From Bacteroidota bacterium (lineage in GTDB: Bacteria; Bacteroidota; Ignavibacteria; Ignavibacteriales; Ignavibacteriaceae), in contig JAKAGZ010000020.1 in assembly GCA_021815365.1 (NCBI GenBank), positions 1 to 45,428 on the forward strand: 45,428 bases of DNA. Direction: 5' to 3'. The translations under genes and the position numbers were made by a program. The stretch's first letter is position 1, and the number at the start of each line of letters is the position of its first letter. The notes beneath the pieces were generated by a model. It was given only the letters and a program-made list of their open reading frames with translations, was not told the DNA's origin and did no database searches. Positions 7,426 through 16,066 of this stretch are shown piece by piece.

Positions 7426-8175
7426 TTATTTCCTGTTCAGAAAATTATTTAATCCTTTCTTAAAATCTTCAGATGAACGGCTGATCGCATTTAACCTGAT
7501 ACAATAATCCACAGCCTCATCAATATTAAGATCTGAAACTGAATTTATCATCTGCTTTGTCAGGCTCATGCTGAATGATGAATTTTGCATCAGCTTTTCA
7601 GCAAGCCGGAAAGATTCTTTTACAGCATCATCAGCAAGATAATTTACAAAACCGATTTCGAATGCTCTTTTGCTTTCGATAATTTCACCGGATAATAAAA
7701 GCTGCTTTGCAATTCCTTCGCCTGTTCTTTTAATCAGAAATATTGAAACAATAGCAGGCAGAAATCCGATCTTAACTTCAGAATAACCGAACTTTGCATT
7801 TAACTTATCAGCAACAATAAAATCACAAAGGCTTGCCAGACCGCAGCCTCCTGCTACAGCAGGGCCATTTACTGCAGCTATCACCGGCTTCGGGAATTTG
7901 TAAATCTGAAGAAATAACTCCGCAAGGTTTTGAGAATCCTTCTCATTTTCGGTTATTGATAATTTGCGAAGCTGATTTAAATATTCAAGATCGGCGCCCG
8001 CACAAAAGCTGCTTCCCTCTCCTGTAATGATAACTGTTTTTACTGAGTCATCGTTTCTTAGCTCATCAAATTTTTCTTTTAACTGAGCAATCATTTCGGG
8101 ATGAAGTGCATTTCTCTTTTCAGGGCGGTTCAATGTAATAAGTCCGGTTTTATTTTTATTAAAATATTTTATCAT
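7426..8175 (-). CDS. Enoyl-CoA hydratase/isomerase family protein
   Basis: The 249-residue protein is a crotonase-fold enzyme. Oxyanion-hole motifs are visible as SFCAGADL and GPAVAGGCGLASLCDF, and one catalytic-type Glu lies in YSEVKIGFLPAIVS. The second catalytic Glu of classical hydratases is not obvious. The EVKIGF-PAIVS phrase resembles methylglutaconyl-CoA hydratases of leucine breakdown, but specificity within this superfamily cannot be settled from motifs. It lies 9 bp upstream of apt and 30 bp after the PAP2-like gene in a minus-strand operon. A beta-oxidation-type hydratase or isomerase is the alternative. Confidence 0.82.
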   Translation of the reverse strand: MIKYFNKNKTGLITLNRPEKRNALHPEMIAQLKEKFDELRNDDSVKTVIITGEGSSFCAGADLEYLNQLRKLSITENEKDSQNLAELFLQIYKFPKPVIAAVNGPAVAGGCGLASLCDFIVADKLNAKFGYSEVKIGFLPAIVSIFLIKRTGEGIAKQLLLSGEIIESKRAFEIGFVNYLADDAVKESFRLAEKLMQNSSFSMSLTKQMINSVSDLNIDEAVDYCIRLNAISRSSEDFKKGLNNFLNRK

Positions 8176-8205
8176 GATAATGCCCTGTACAGAACGGATT
8201 ACAAA

Positions 8206-8820
8206 TTACCCTGTAAAATAATGAATTATGAGGAACATTTGTAAGTATGTCGAAAAAAATCCGAGCACAGCTCCAGCAATAACCTGCTGAACTGTGTGAA
8301 GACCCAGCCTCACTCTTGCCCACCCAACAACAGCTAAAATAATTGAAAAGATTAAACCGGTCGGACCGAGATAAAAAGTAACAGCAGCCAGGGGACCACC
8401 TGCACCCATAGCATGTGCGCTTATCTTCCATTTCCTGTTTATCAGAAAAATAAACAGTGTGTTTGAAATGTAGCAGAACCAGAATGCAATTGAAATAATA
8501 TTTATCTTGAAAAGTATTAAAACAGCCAGCCCGCAAACATAGAAGAATATTGCAGCGAGATAAGGAACGTTCCTTTCTTCTTTGATGGATGCCTCAACAT
8601 CTGCCAGCGATCCTTTCTTTCGTAAATAAAAAAATAAAATAATGTGAAAGGAAAAACCGAATGTAAGGGCTGTTCCTATGAGGATAATTTTATTTAAAAC
8701 AGTATGCTCTAAAACAACAACGAAATAAGTGAAAACTAAAATTGTAAATGACGGCGGAACAAGGAGAATTGAAATGAAACGTGCAATTTTATGGGGCTTT
8801 GCGTTGTTCAATAATTGCAA
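8206..8820 (-). CDS. PAP2-superfamily-like integral membrane protein
   Basis: About 204 residues with roughly six hydrophobic segments. The acid-phosphatase/PAP2 landmarks are recognisable but altered: SAH (His136) instead of PSGH, and WARVRLGLHTVQQVIAG in place of the SR-x5-H-x3-D motif, with Arg169 and His175 kept and Gln179 where Asp is usual. It may dephosphorylate a lipid phosphate at the membrane, or be a divergent non-catalytic member. The start is uncertain: TTG 8820 is the only standard start after the in-frame dusB stop and has no clear ribosome binding site. It lies between dusB and the hydratase family gene in one operon. Confidence 0.65.
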   Translation of the reverse strand: MQLLNNAKPHKIARFISILLVPPSFTILVFTYFVVVLEHTVLNKIILIGTALTFGFSFHIILFFYLRKKGSLADVEASIKEERNVPYLAAIFFYVCGLAVLILFKINIISIAFWFCYISNTLFIFLINRKWKISAHAMGAGGPLAAVTFYLGPTGLIFSIILAVVGWARVRLGLHTVQQVIAGAVLGFFSTYLQMFLIIHYFTG

Positions 8821-8844
8821 TGCGAATTTAATGAATAAAATTAA

Positions 8845-9831
8845 TCAGACAGCAACCTTGAGCTGAGTGAGATAATCAAGATAATTTAGTAAAATGTCTT
8901 CCACTTCGTCATATTCTGTTGGCACCATCAAAGCTTTCTTGATTTCAGAAACATTGTGCAGCCCTCTCAGATAACCAGCATAAAATTTCCTGTGCTCTAA
9001 AATTGCACGTCTGTTCCCTTTGACTTCTATAGCCAGCCTGAGATGACGCAAACAGGTTTTTATTTTTAGTTCTTCATCAACTACAGTTGAAATGTAACCA
9101 TCCCTTAATAATTCTTTTGCTTCAAGAAAAATCCATGGATTGCCGATTGCACCTCTCGCTATCATAACAGCGTCTGCATTACTTTCATCGAAGGCACGCT
9201 TTACATCTTCAGATGACATTATGCTGCCGTTAACAGCAACAGGAATTTTTACAGTCTCTTTAATTTTAGGTATCCAGCTCCAGTCAGCTTCGCCTTTATG
9301 CCCCATCACTCTTGTTCTGCAATGCACAGTTAAAGCCTGCACACCAACGTCTTCAAGTCTTTTAGCGACCTCAAGAATTTTAATATTGTTGGTGTCAAGT
9401 CCAAGTCTTGTTTTAACAGTAACAGGCAAAGAAACATTATCAACAACTTCTTTGACGAGCCTCTGCAAATAAACCGGATCTTTTAACAGCCCGGCTCCGG
9501 CTCCCTGCCCGAAAACTCCTTTTACCCAGCAGCCCGCATTAATATCTATTATGTCCGGCTGTTTTTCCTCAGCAATTTTTGCAGCAGCAACCATTGACTC
9601 AATACCGCTTCCGTAAATCTGAATTCCAACCGGTCGTTCTTCTTCAATGATCTCTAACTTCTTATGAGTTCTTTCTGATTGACGCACCAAACCTTCAGAG
9701 TTCACAAATTCAGTATAAACGATATCAGCACCAAGTTCACGGCAGATCAGGCGGAAGGAAATGTCCGTCACATCTTCCATCGGTGCAAGAAGAACTGCGT
9801 TTTCTATTTCTATTTTTCCTGCTTTAAACAT
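8845..9831 (-). CDS. dusB: tRNA-dihydrouridine synthase, DusB type
   Basis: The 328-residue protein is an FMN-dependent Dus enzyme. N-terminal LLAPMEDVTDISFR and GIQIYG phosphate/FMN contacts are followed by catalytic Cys101 in INAGCWVKG, then GAGAGLLKD, TVKTRLG, HCRTR and the C-terminal barrel motif NGSI...DAVMIARGAIGNPWIF. It reduces specific uridines in tRNA to dihydrouridine using NADPH. The residue after the catalytic Cys is Trp instead of the usual Pro of NMGCP; I recall such variants in the Chlorobi/Ignavibacteria group. Start ATG 9831 has no good ribosome binding site. It is in the idh-to-apt minus-strand run. Confidence 0.92.
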   Translation of the reverse strand: MFKAGKIEIENAVLLAPMEDVTDISFRLICRELGADIVYTEFVNSEGLVRQSERTHKKLEIIEEERPVGIQIYGSGIESMVAAAKIAEEKQPDIIDINAGCWVKGVFGQGAGAGLLKDPVYLQRLVKEVVDNVSLPVTVKTRLGLDTNNIKILEVAKRLEDVGVQALTVHCRTRVMGHKGEADWSWIPKIKETVKIPVAVNGSIMSSEDVKRAFDESNADAVMIARGAIGNPWIFLEAKELLRDGYISTVVDEELKIKTCLRHLRLAIEVKGNRRAILEHRKFYAGYLRGLHNVSEIKKALMVPTEYDEVEDILLNYLDYLTQLKVAV

Positions 9832-9869
9832 TACTAAGTTTTTAATTTATAGTTTTAACATACAAATTT

Positions 9870-11150
9870 TTACAGAATTTTGTCAGAAATAATTTTGCTG
9901 CTTTCAGATTGCAACTTTAACTTACCGGGAAGATAAAAAATACTTGCAAGCACAACTATGGCGGTAAAAGCTGCACCGGTTAAAAAGGGCCATTGATAGC
10001 CAAGAAACTCGAACGAGAATCCGCCCCAGAAAGGACCGAAGACTCTTGCTAAAGAGGACAATGACTGGTTCACTCCCAGTGTTATGCCCTGTTCGCTGTC
10101 AGGAGTTACAACAGATAGCAGACTCAATATTGTCGGCTGTAATATTCCTGTACCAAAAGCAAGTATAATAACTACTAAAACTAAACCAAAGAAATTTACA
10201 CCATAGGGAAGCAAAGCAAGACCTGCCATCATTAATATTGAACCCAGAGTGATCAGCTTTTTCTGTCCGATAAATTTTTCAAGACGATTGATCAAGCCGC
10301 CCTGAACAATAGCGGAAAAGAGACCGAGTATTCCATACATATAGCCGTTCTGAAGATTGCTGAAATGATAAATCTTATAGCCAAGAAGAGAAAACGTTCC
10401 GTAAATATTAGCCATCGAAAAAGTAAGAACAAAAAACAGAGCTATCATCAAAGCAGATGCAGGATTATCAAAAACTGCTCTTAAACTTTTTATATCAAGT
10501 ATTTTCCTTTTCCCATCCCAAGGGGATCCATTCGGAAAGGAATCAACTCGCCTCGCTGCAAAGCGGGCTCTGACAGGCTTATTGAATTCTTCTTTTCTTA
10601 AGTGAGATTCAGGCAGAAAGAATAGGGTTAACAAGCAAGCGGAGAATGAAAAAAATGCGCTTCCGTATCCGGTAACGGCATAACCAAAGCCCGAAAGAAA
10701 ACCGCCGATCAAAGGACCGAAAACAAAACCCAGTCCGAATGCAGCACCTATTATTCCCATTCCTTTGGAACGGTTCTCCTTTGTGGTGACATCTGCTATA
10801 TAAGCCTGTGCAACTCCAATGCTGCTTCCGCCAATCCCTGCGATAACTCTTGAAGCAGTCAGCATAATGAATGAATGTGTAAACGCAAAGACAATGTAAC
10901 CAACTGCGTTCAGGAAAAGACTAACAATAATCAGTGGTCTTCTTCCATATTTATCCGAAAGTCTCCCGAAAATCGGATTAAAAATAAACTGAAGCAAAGA
11001 ATAAACGGCAACAATAAATCCAATGGAAGTTTCATCTAAATGAAGCTCTACTGTTGCAAACGTCGGAAGTATCGGAATTAATATTCCAAATCCGAGCAGA
11101 TCTATAAATACAGTAAGAAAAATTAATGTTAAAGGTGTTCTGTTTTTCAA
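9870..11150 (-). CDS. MFS transporter, TetA/drug-efflux-like
   Basis: The 426-residue protein has about twelve hydrophobic segments and the MFS motif A, FGRLSDKYGRRPLI, between helices 2 and 3, plus the TetA-like start LIFLTVFIDLLGFGILIPILP and RVIAGIGGSS. It is a probable proton-coupled efflux or uptake permease; the substrate is unknown. The start is TTG 11150, two bases after the idh stop codon, implying translational coupling. The central cytoplasmic loop (about residues 192-215) carries an unusual GC-richer, charged insertion. Being coupled to isocitrate dehydrogenase hints at an organic-acid substrate, but that is only a guess. Confidence 0.85.
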   Translation of the reverse strand: MKNRTPLTLIFLTVFIDLLGFGILIPILPTFATVELHLDETSIGFIVAVYSLLQFIFNPIFGRLSDKYGRRPLIIVSLFLNAVGYIVFAFTHSFIMLTASRVIAGIGGSSIGVAQAYIADVTTKENRSKGMGIIGAAFGLGFVFGPLIGGFLSGFGYAVTGYGSAFFSFSACLLTLFFLPESHLRKEEFNKPVRARFAARRVDSFPNGSPWDGKRKILDIKSLRAVFDNPASALMIALFFVLTFSMANIYGTFSLLGYKIYHFSNLQNGYMYGILGLFSAIVQGGLINRLEKFIGQKKLITLGSILMMAGLALLPYGVNFFGLVLVVIILAFGTGILQPTILSLLSVVTPDSEQGITLGVNQSLSSLARVFGPFWGGFSFEFLGYQWPFLTGAAFTAIVVLASIFYLPGKLKLQSESSKIISDKIL

Positions 11151-11151
11151 A

Positions 11152-12171
11152 TCATTTCTCTAATTCATTAATAACAGCATCTGCAAATTCTTTTGTGCCG
11201 ACAAAGTTCTGATGATTCAAATCTCTCGTAACAGTTTTACCTTTCGCAATAACAGATGCAACAGCCTGTTCAATTCTTGCAGCGGCATTAGACTCACCGA
11301 CATGATCAAGCATCATTACAGAAGCTAAAATTATTGCGGAAGGATTTGCAATATTTTGACCGGCAATATCAGGTGCAGAACCATGAACAGCTTCAAAAAC
11401 GGCGATGCCGTCACCGATATTTGCACCCGGTGCTAAACCTAATCCTCCAACCAGCCCCGACGCAAGGTCTGATAAAATATCTCCGAACAGATTAGTAGTA
11501 ACAATTACATCAAACTGGTGAGGGTTCATCACCATCTGCATCGCCATATTATCTACAATCTTATCCTCGAATTTAATATCAGGATAATTCACTGCAATTT
11601 CTTCGGCGGTGTTCAAAAATATTCCGCCTGTAAATTTCATAATGTTTGCTTTATGAACTGCAGTAACTTTTTTCCTGTTATGTTTCTTCGCATATTCGAA
11701 AGCAAATTTTACAATTCGTTCACAGCCGCGTTTGGTTACAATGCCAATAGTTTCAGCCGCTGATCTTGAACTGTCAATATAATGTTCAATGCCTGAATAA
11801 AATTCTTCAAGATTTTCTCGTACAATTACAATATCAAGATGATCGATATGAACTGTTTTAACGCCTTGAAAAGTTTTTGCGGGTCTTAAATTAGAATAAA
11901 GATCAAATTCTTTTCTTAAGGCAACATTAACACTTCTAAAACCTTTTCCGACAGGTGTAGTCAAAGGACCTTTCAAAGCTATTTTATTTCTTGCAACTGA
12001 ATCCAATAATTCCTGGGGAAGCGGGTCGTGATATTTGTGAAGTGCTGTCATCCCGCCGTCTACAACCTCCCAATCTATCTTCACTCCTGATGCAGTAATA
12101 ACCCTTACCGCTGCTTCCGAAATTTCAGGGCCTATTCCATCTCCTGGTATTAAAGTAAATCTGTGGTTCAA
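11152..12171 (-). CDS. Isocitrate dehydrogenase, NAD-dependent type
   Basis: From TTG 12171 the protein has 339 residues and begins NHRFTLIPGDGIGPE, the usual family start, with AAGGAAGGAG placed just before it. An upstream extension to 12333 stays open but its residues do not resemble the family. Substrate-loop residues GFRSVNVALRKEFDLYSNLRP carry the Ser and Asn of isocitrate enzymes rather than the Leu pattern of 3-isopropylmalate dehydrogenase. [15 protein letters not shown] has the Asp-Ile pair expected for NAD rather than the Lys-Tyr of NADP enzymes. It converts isocitrate to 2-oxoglutarate. First gene of the minus-strand run; homoisocitrate or tartrate dehydrogenase are alternatives. 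Confidence 0.87.
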   Translation of the reverse strand: MNHRFTLIPGDGIGPEISEAAVRVITASGVKIDWEVVDGGMTALHKYHDPLPQELLDSVARNKIALKGPLTTPVGKGFRSVNVALRKEFDLYSNLRPAKTFQGVKTVHIDHLDIVIVRENLEEFYSGIEHYIDSSRSAAETIGIVTKRGCERIVKFAFEYAKKHNRKKVTAVHKANIMKFTGGIFLNTAEEIAVNYPDIKFEDKIVDNMAMQMVMNPHQFDVIVTTNLFGDILSDLASGLVGGLGLAPGANIGDGIAVFEAVHGSAPDIAGQNIANPSAIILASVMMLDHVGESNAAARIEQAVASVIAKGKTVTRDLNHQNFVGTKEFADAVINELEK

Positions 12172-12254
12172 AATTTCTCCTTCCTTTAATGTAATTTTTT
12201 TTTCGAAGACTGTAAATATATGAAGATTCGCCGACTTATTTGATGCAAAAGCAC

Positions 12255-12284
12255 AGTATAAAATCATTCTATGCAGCCCATCAA
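12255..12284 (-). promoter_or_regulatory. Candidate sigma70 promoter of idh
   Basis: On the minus strand TTGATG (12279-12284) and TATACT (12255-12260) are spaced 18 bases apart. Initiation would fall near 12248, leaving a leader of about 77 bases before the TTG start of idh. The -35 lies in a GGTTGATGGGCTG tandem repeat. Confidence 0.45.
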
Positions 12285-12301
12285 CCACCAGCCCATCAAC
12301 C
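12274..12301. repeat. Tandem 13-mer CAGCCCATCAACC, two copies
   Basis: The block CAGCCCATCAACC occurs at 12274-12286 and 12289-12301, a 15-base period. It lies between the divergent idh and ilv promoters and overlaps the candidate idh -35 element. Such simple GATGGGCTG-type repeats look like local slippage products, but a binding-site role cannot be excluded. Confidence 0.75.
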
Positions 12302-12318
12302 GCTTCCATAATTTCCTC

Positions 12319-12347
12319 TTGACATAAATACAATAATTTGCTATGTT
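12319..12347 (+). promoter_or_regulatory. Sigma70-type promoter of the ilv-leu-glt operon
   Basis: Consensus TTGACA (12319-12324) and TATGTT (12342-12347) are separated by exactly 17 bases. Initiation is expected near 12353-12355, about 7 bases before the ATG of the Ile/Leu-rich leader ORF at 12361. It is the best promoter match upstream of ilvD. A TTGACC nearer the gene (12580) has no convincing -10 partner. Confidence 0.65.
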
Positions 12348-12360
12348 GTGCACCATCTTA

Positions 12361-12519
12361 ATGAACAACGCGCATAAAAATATTACCACAAGTATTAACG
12401 CTGCCTCACCCCATGGCATCGGGCGGGTTAGTTCATCTATTTCCATTAATAATTTACTATCAGATATTACCCTTCTAGGGATTATTATTAGCATACTATC
12501 GCTAATTATTCTTTGCTAA
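12361..12519 (+). CDS. Putative branched-chain amino-acid leader peptide
   Basis: An ATG-TAA frame of 52 codons. By my reading 12 codons are Ile, 7 Leu and 1 Val. In the last 25 residues 15 are Ile or Leu, including the phrases INNLL, TLLG, GIIIS and SLIILC. Four of seven Leu codons are CTA. The ATG lies about 7 bases after the predicted transcription start and has no Shine-Dalgarno site, so translation would be nearly leaderless. The end of the ORF overlaps the hairpin at 12476-12537 upstream of ilvD. A leader peptide that senses charged Ile/Leu tRNA explains the composition best. The antisense frame here is a shadow. Confidence 0.62.
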   Translation: MNNAHKNITTSINAASPHGIGRVSSSISINNLLSDITLLGIIISILSLIILC

Positions 12520-12593
12520 TAATTAAGTCAATCCCTAAAAGCAAACCAAATAGAACCAAAAATTAAAGCTGCATAGGGGTTGACCTAAACCCT
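12476..12593 (+). promoter_or_regulatory. Candidate ilv attenuator with four pairing segments
   Basis: Segment 1 TAGGGATT (12476-12483, inside the leader ORF) pairs perfectly with segment 2 AATCCCTA (12530-12537). The stem continues as ATTATTAGC (12484-12492) with GCTAATAAT (12515-12523) across a 6-base bulge. Segment 2 can instead pair with segment 3 TAGGGGTT (12574-12581), eight pairs with one G-U. Segment 3 (its GGGTT) can pair with segment 4 AACCC (12588-12592). Ribosome position on the Ile/Leu codons would choose between forms. The 3:4 hairpin lacks a clear T-run, so the output may be Rho-dependent or translational. The structure is read by eye. Confidence 0.5.
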
Positions 12594-12637
12594 GAAGTCT
12601 GTCTGATGATTTGTATTTAAATCAATCAGAGGTAGCA

Positions 12638-14347
12638 GTGAGATCAGATTTAATCAAAAAAGGGTTTGATAAGGCACCGCACAGAAGCTTGTTAAAAGCT
12701 ACCGGTGTTATAAAATCGGACGAGGACTTTAAAAAACCTTTTATCGGTATTTGCAATTCTTACATTGATCTTATCCCCGGTCACGTTCATCTGCAGGAGT
12801 TCGGGAAAGTAGTTAAAGAAGCCGTGCGCAAGGCAGGCGGAGTTCCGTTTGAATTCAACACAATCGGCGTGGACGACGGAATTGCTATGGGTCATCTCGG
12901 AATGCGTTATTCACTTCCCAGCAGAGAACTGATTGCCGATTCAGTTGAAACGGTTGCAGAAGCTCACCGGCTGGATGGACTTGTTTGTATTCCCAACTGC
13001 GACAAAATAGTACCCGGGATGTTAATGGGTGCAGCAAGAATAAACATTCCGGCAATATTCATTTCAGGCGGGCCGATGAAAGCCGGTCGAACTTCGAAAG
13101 GAGAAAAGAGCGACCTGATAAGTGTTTTCGAAGGAGTTGGCAAATATCAAAATGGAGAGATGTCTTCCGAAGAATTGCTGGAGCTTGAAAACGTAAGCTG
13201 CCCGACCTGCGGCTCGTGTTCGGGAATGTTTACAGCAAATTCAATGAACTGTTTGATGGAAGCGCTTGGAATAGCATTGCCGGGCAACGGTTCGATACTT
13301 GCGGTTGATCCGAAAAGAAAAGAACTTGCACAGCAGGCAGCACAGCAGATTTTATACCTCGTAGAACATAACATTAAGCCGTCCGATATTTTTACAAAAC
13401 AATCTTTCAGAAATGCTTTCGCTCTTGATATGGCAATGGGAGGAAGCACAAATACAATTTTACATTCACTTGCAATTGCTCTTGAAGCCGGGTTGGATTT
13501 TAATCTTGAAGAGCTGAACGAAATTTCTTCAAAGGTTCCTTACATCTGTAAAGTAAGTCCGGCTTCAAAAACAGTTCACATGGAAGATGTTGACAGAGCC
13601 GGAGGAATCCAGGCAATATTAAATGAGCTTTCAAAGCTTGAAGGTGTTATTGATCCTGCTTGCTTAACAGTTACCGGAAAAACCATCAGCGAAAATTTTA
13701 AAGATGTAAAAGTAAAAGACCGCAGTGTAATCCGTTCCTGCGAAGATCCTTATTCGAAAACCGGCGGACTGGTTGTTCTTTTCGGTAACCTTGCACCGGA
13801 AGGAGGAGTAGTTAAAACCGGCGCCGTTGATCCTGATATGATGGTGCATAAAGGACCTGCAAGAATTTATGAATCTCAGGAAAGTGCTCTTGCCGGAATT
13901 TTAAATCGCGAAGTTCAACCCGGTGATGTAGTTGTAATTCGTTATGAAGGTCCGGCAGGCGGACCGGGAATGCCGGAAATGTTGAGTCCAACCAGCGCAA
14001 TAATGGGAATGGGGCTTGGAAATAAAGTTGCTCTCATAACAGATGGAAGATTTTCCGGCGGAACCAGAGGAGCCTGCATCGGCCACATCTCTCCCGAAGC
14101 CGCAGCAAGAGGTCCGATCGCTGCAATAAATGAAGGCGATATAATTTCAATAGATATTCCAAACAGATCAATAAATCTTGAATTATCACAGGAAGAAATA
14201 AATCAAAGACTTGAAAACCTGCCGGAGTTTGAGCCAAAGATAAAGAGAGGTTATCTATCGAGATATTCCAAAATGGTTTCGTCTGCAAGCAAAGGTGCTG
14301 TGTTAAGATTATCCGAACTTGAAAAAAATACAAAGGAGCCTGTATGA
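12638..14347 (+). CDS. ilvD: Dihydroxy-acid dehydratase
   Basis: The 569-residue protein matches IlvD over its length. The Fe-S region [19 protein letters not shown], the GGSTNT phosphate site, DRSVIRSC and the late GRFSGGTRG motif are all present. It dehydrates 2,3-dihydroxy-isovalerate and -methylvalerate to the 2-oxo acids. I take GTG 12638 as start: AGAGGT lies four bases upstream and the resulting [19 protein letters not shown] is the usual N-terminus. A frame extension back to TTG 12611 adds nine residues without support. It is the first structural gene after the leader region and overlaps ilvB by four bases (ATGA). Confidence 0.95.
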   Translation: MRSDLIKKGFDKAPHRSLLKATGVIKSDEDFKKPFIGICNSYIDLIPGHVHLQEFGKVVKEAVRKAGGVPFEFNTIGVDDGIAMGHLGMRYSLPSRELIADSVETVAEAHRLDGLVCIPNCDKIVPGMLMGAARINIPAIFISGGPMKAGRTSKGEKSDLISVFEGVGKYQNGEMSSEELLELENVSCPTCGSCSGMFTANSMNCLMEALGIALPGNGSILAVDPKRKELAQQAAQQILYLVEHNIKPSDIFTKQSFRNAFALDMAMGGSTNTILHSLAIALEAGLDFNLEELNEISSKVPYICKVSPASKTVHMEDVDRAGGIQAILNELSKLEGVIDPACLTVTGKTISENFKDVKVKDRSVIRSCEDPYSKTGGLVVLFGNLAPEGGVVKTGAVDPDMMVHKGPARIYESQESALAGILNREVQPGDVVVIRYEGPAGGPGMPEMLSPTSAIMGMGLGNKVALITDGRFSGGTRGACIGHISPEAAARGPIAAINEGDIISIDIPNRSINLELSQEEINQRLENLPEFEPKIKRGYLSRYSKMVSSASKGAVLRLSELEKNTKEPV

Positions 14348-16062
14348 AATCTGAAAATGTTAGGTTGTCCGGGGCTGATATCCTTTTCGAATGTTTAAAG
14401 CGGGAAGGTGTTGACACTATCTTCGGTTACCCCGGAGGAGCTGTATTAAAAATTTATGAAAAACTTTACGACGTAGATTTTCTTCAGCATATTCTTGTTA
14501 GACACGAGCAAGGCGCAGCTCATATGGCAGAAGGATATGCAAAGGCAACAGGAAAGGTCGGAGTGGTTCTCGTTACTTCAGGACCCGGCGCAACAAATAC
14601 TGTTACAGGAATTGCCGATGCATATATGGATTCAGTGCCAATCGTGGTTTTTACAGGGCAGGTTCCTTCACACTTAATTGGAAATGATGCTTTCCAGGAA
14701 GCAGACATTATCGGCATAACAAGACCGATTACCAAACATAATTTTTTGGTTCGCGATGTTAAAGAGCTTGCATCAACAATCAGAAAAGCTTTTCGCATTG
14801 CATCAACAGGAAGACCTGGTCCGGTTGTAGTTGATCTTCCGAAAGATGTAATTGCCTCCGAATGCGAATTTGTTTACCCGAACGATGTTGATATAAGAGG
14901 CTACCGCCCGGTTTACCGTGGTCATTCAAACCAGATTAAAAAAGCTGCAGAGATGATCAGCAATTCTAAAAAGCCTTTGCTTTATGTCGGCGGAGGAGTT
15001 ATAATGTCAGGCGGTTCACGCGAACTTGCTCTTCTTGTTCAGGAAAATAATTTACCTGTTACAATGACCCTACAGGGACTCGGTGCTTTCCCCGGAACAG
15101 ATGAACATTCACTTGGAATGCTTGGCATGCACGGGACTTACTGGGCAAACCAGGCTGTGCAGAACTGCGATCTATTAGTTTCACTCGGTGCTAGGTTTGA
15201 TGATAGAGTGACCGGAAACACAGAAAGCTTTGCGACCTCCGCATACAAAATTCACGTAGATATTGACCCGGCAAGCATAGATAAAAATATTGTAGTTGAT
15301 CTTCCGATAGTCGGTGATGTAAAACACGTTCTGGCAGAACTGGCTGCTGAAATTCAGAAGCCGCCGGAAGTGGAAGAATGGTGGGAATCTATTACTAAAT
15401 GGAAAGATGAATGCCCGTTAACCTATGAAGGAAATGACGGAAGACTGAGAACTGAATTTGTAATTGAGAAACTTTCTGAAAAAACAAAAGGCGAAGCAGT
15501 TATTGTTACCGATGTCGGTCAGCACCAGATGTGGACTGCACAATATTATAAATTCAACAATCCACGCTCAAATATTACCAGCGGTGGATTAGGAACGATG
15601 GGTTTTTCAGTTCCTGCTTCAATCGGCGCAGCATTTGCAATTAAAGACAGACCGATCGTTTCAATCAGCGGAGATGGTGGATTTCAAATGAACATGCAGG
15701 AATTAGTTACCGCTGCTGCACATAAACTCCCCATAAAATTTATAATTATTAACAACAGCTTCCTTGGTATGGTAAGGCAATGGCAGGAATTATTTCATGC
15801 AGAAAAATTCAGCTTTACAGATCTCGGGCAAAGCAACCCTGATTTTGTTAAAGTCGGAGAAGCATTCGGCATAAAATCTTTCTCAACGGATAACCCGAAA
15901 GAGGTTGATGGTCTGCTTGATAAAGTTTTTAAATACAACGAGGGACCATCTCTTATTGAATTCAAGGTTGTGAAAGAAGATATGGTCTTCCCTATCATTC
16001 CTTCGGGTAAATCAGTCGCAGATATGATAGTTAAAAGATTAAATCCAAAAAATATGATGTAA
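14344..16062 (+). CDS. ilvB: Acetolactate synthase, large (catalytic) subunit
   Basis: The 572-residue ThDP enzyme has the acetohydroxyacid synthase landmarks: FGYPGGAVL, catalytic Glu55 in [22 protein letters not shown], the FAD-region MLGMHGT and [10 protein letters not shown], and the ThDP/Mg motif [12 protein letters not shown] followed by [13 protein letters not shown]. It condenses pyruvate with pyruvate or 2-oxobutyrate, the first common step to valine, leucine and isoleucine. ATG 14344 overlaps the ilvD stop (ATGA). The regulatory subunit gene follows after four bases. Confidence 0.96.
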   Translation: MKSENVRLSGADILFECLKREGVDTIFGYPGGAVLKIYEKLYDVDFLQHILVRHEQGAAHMAEGYAKATGKVGVVLVTSGPGATNTVTGIADAYMDSVPIVVFTGQVPSHLIGNDAFQEADIIGITRPITKHNFLVRDVKELASTIRKAFRIASTGRPGPVVVDLPKDVIASECEFVYPNDVDIRGYRPVYRGHSNQIKKAAEMISNSKKPLLYVGGGVIMSGGSRELALLVQENNLPVTMTLQGLGAFPGTDEHSLGMLGMHGTYWANQAVQNCDLLVSLGARFDDRVTGNTESFATSAYKIHVDIDPASIDKNIVVDLPIVGDVKHVLAELAAEIQKPPEVEEWWESITKWKDECPLTYEGNDGRLRTEFVIEKLSEKTKGEAVIVTDVGQHQMWTAQYYKFNNPRSNITSGGLGTMGFSVPASIGAAFAIKDRPIVSISGDGGFQMNMQELVTAAAHKLPIKFIIINNSFLGMVRQWQELFHAEKFSFTDLGQSNPDFVKVGEAFGIKSFSTDNPKEVDGLLDKVFKYNEGPSLIEFKVVKEDMVFPIIPSGKSVADMIVKRLNPKNMM

Positions 16063-16066
16063 AAAT

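Noticed and set aside
12172-12333. N-terminal extension of isocitrate dehydrogenase back to ATG 12333
   Set aside because: The extra 54 residues include repeat-encoded VDGLVVDGL and do not resemble the family; TTG 12171 has a strong ribosome binding site and gives the standard N-terminus.
12264-12494. 76-residue minus-strand frame with one hydrophobic segment between idh and ilvD
   Set aside because: No ribosome binding site, it runs antisense to the Ile/Leu-rich leader ORF (which explains its hydrophobicity), and its end copies the local tandem repeat.
12579-12610. TTGACC as a -35 element directly before ilvD
   Set aside because: No acceptable -10 lies 16-18 bases on, and a consensus promoter is present at 12319-12347 above the leader.
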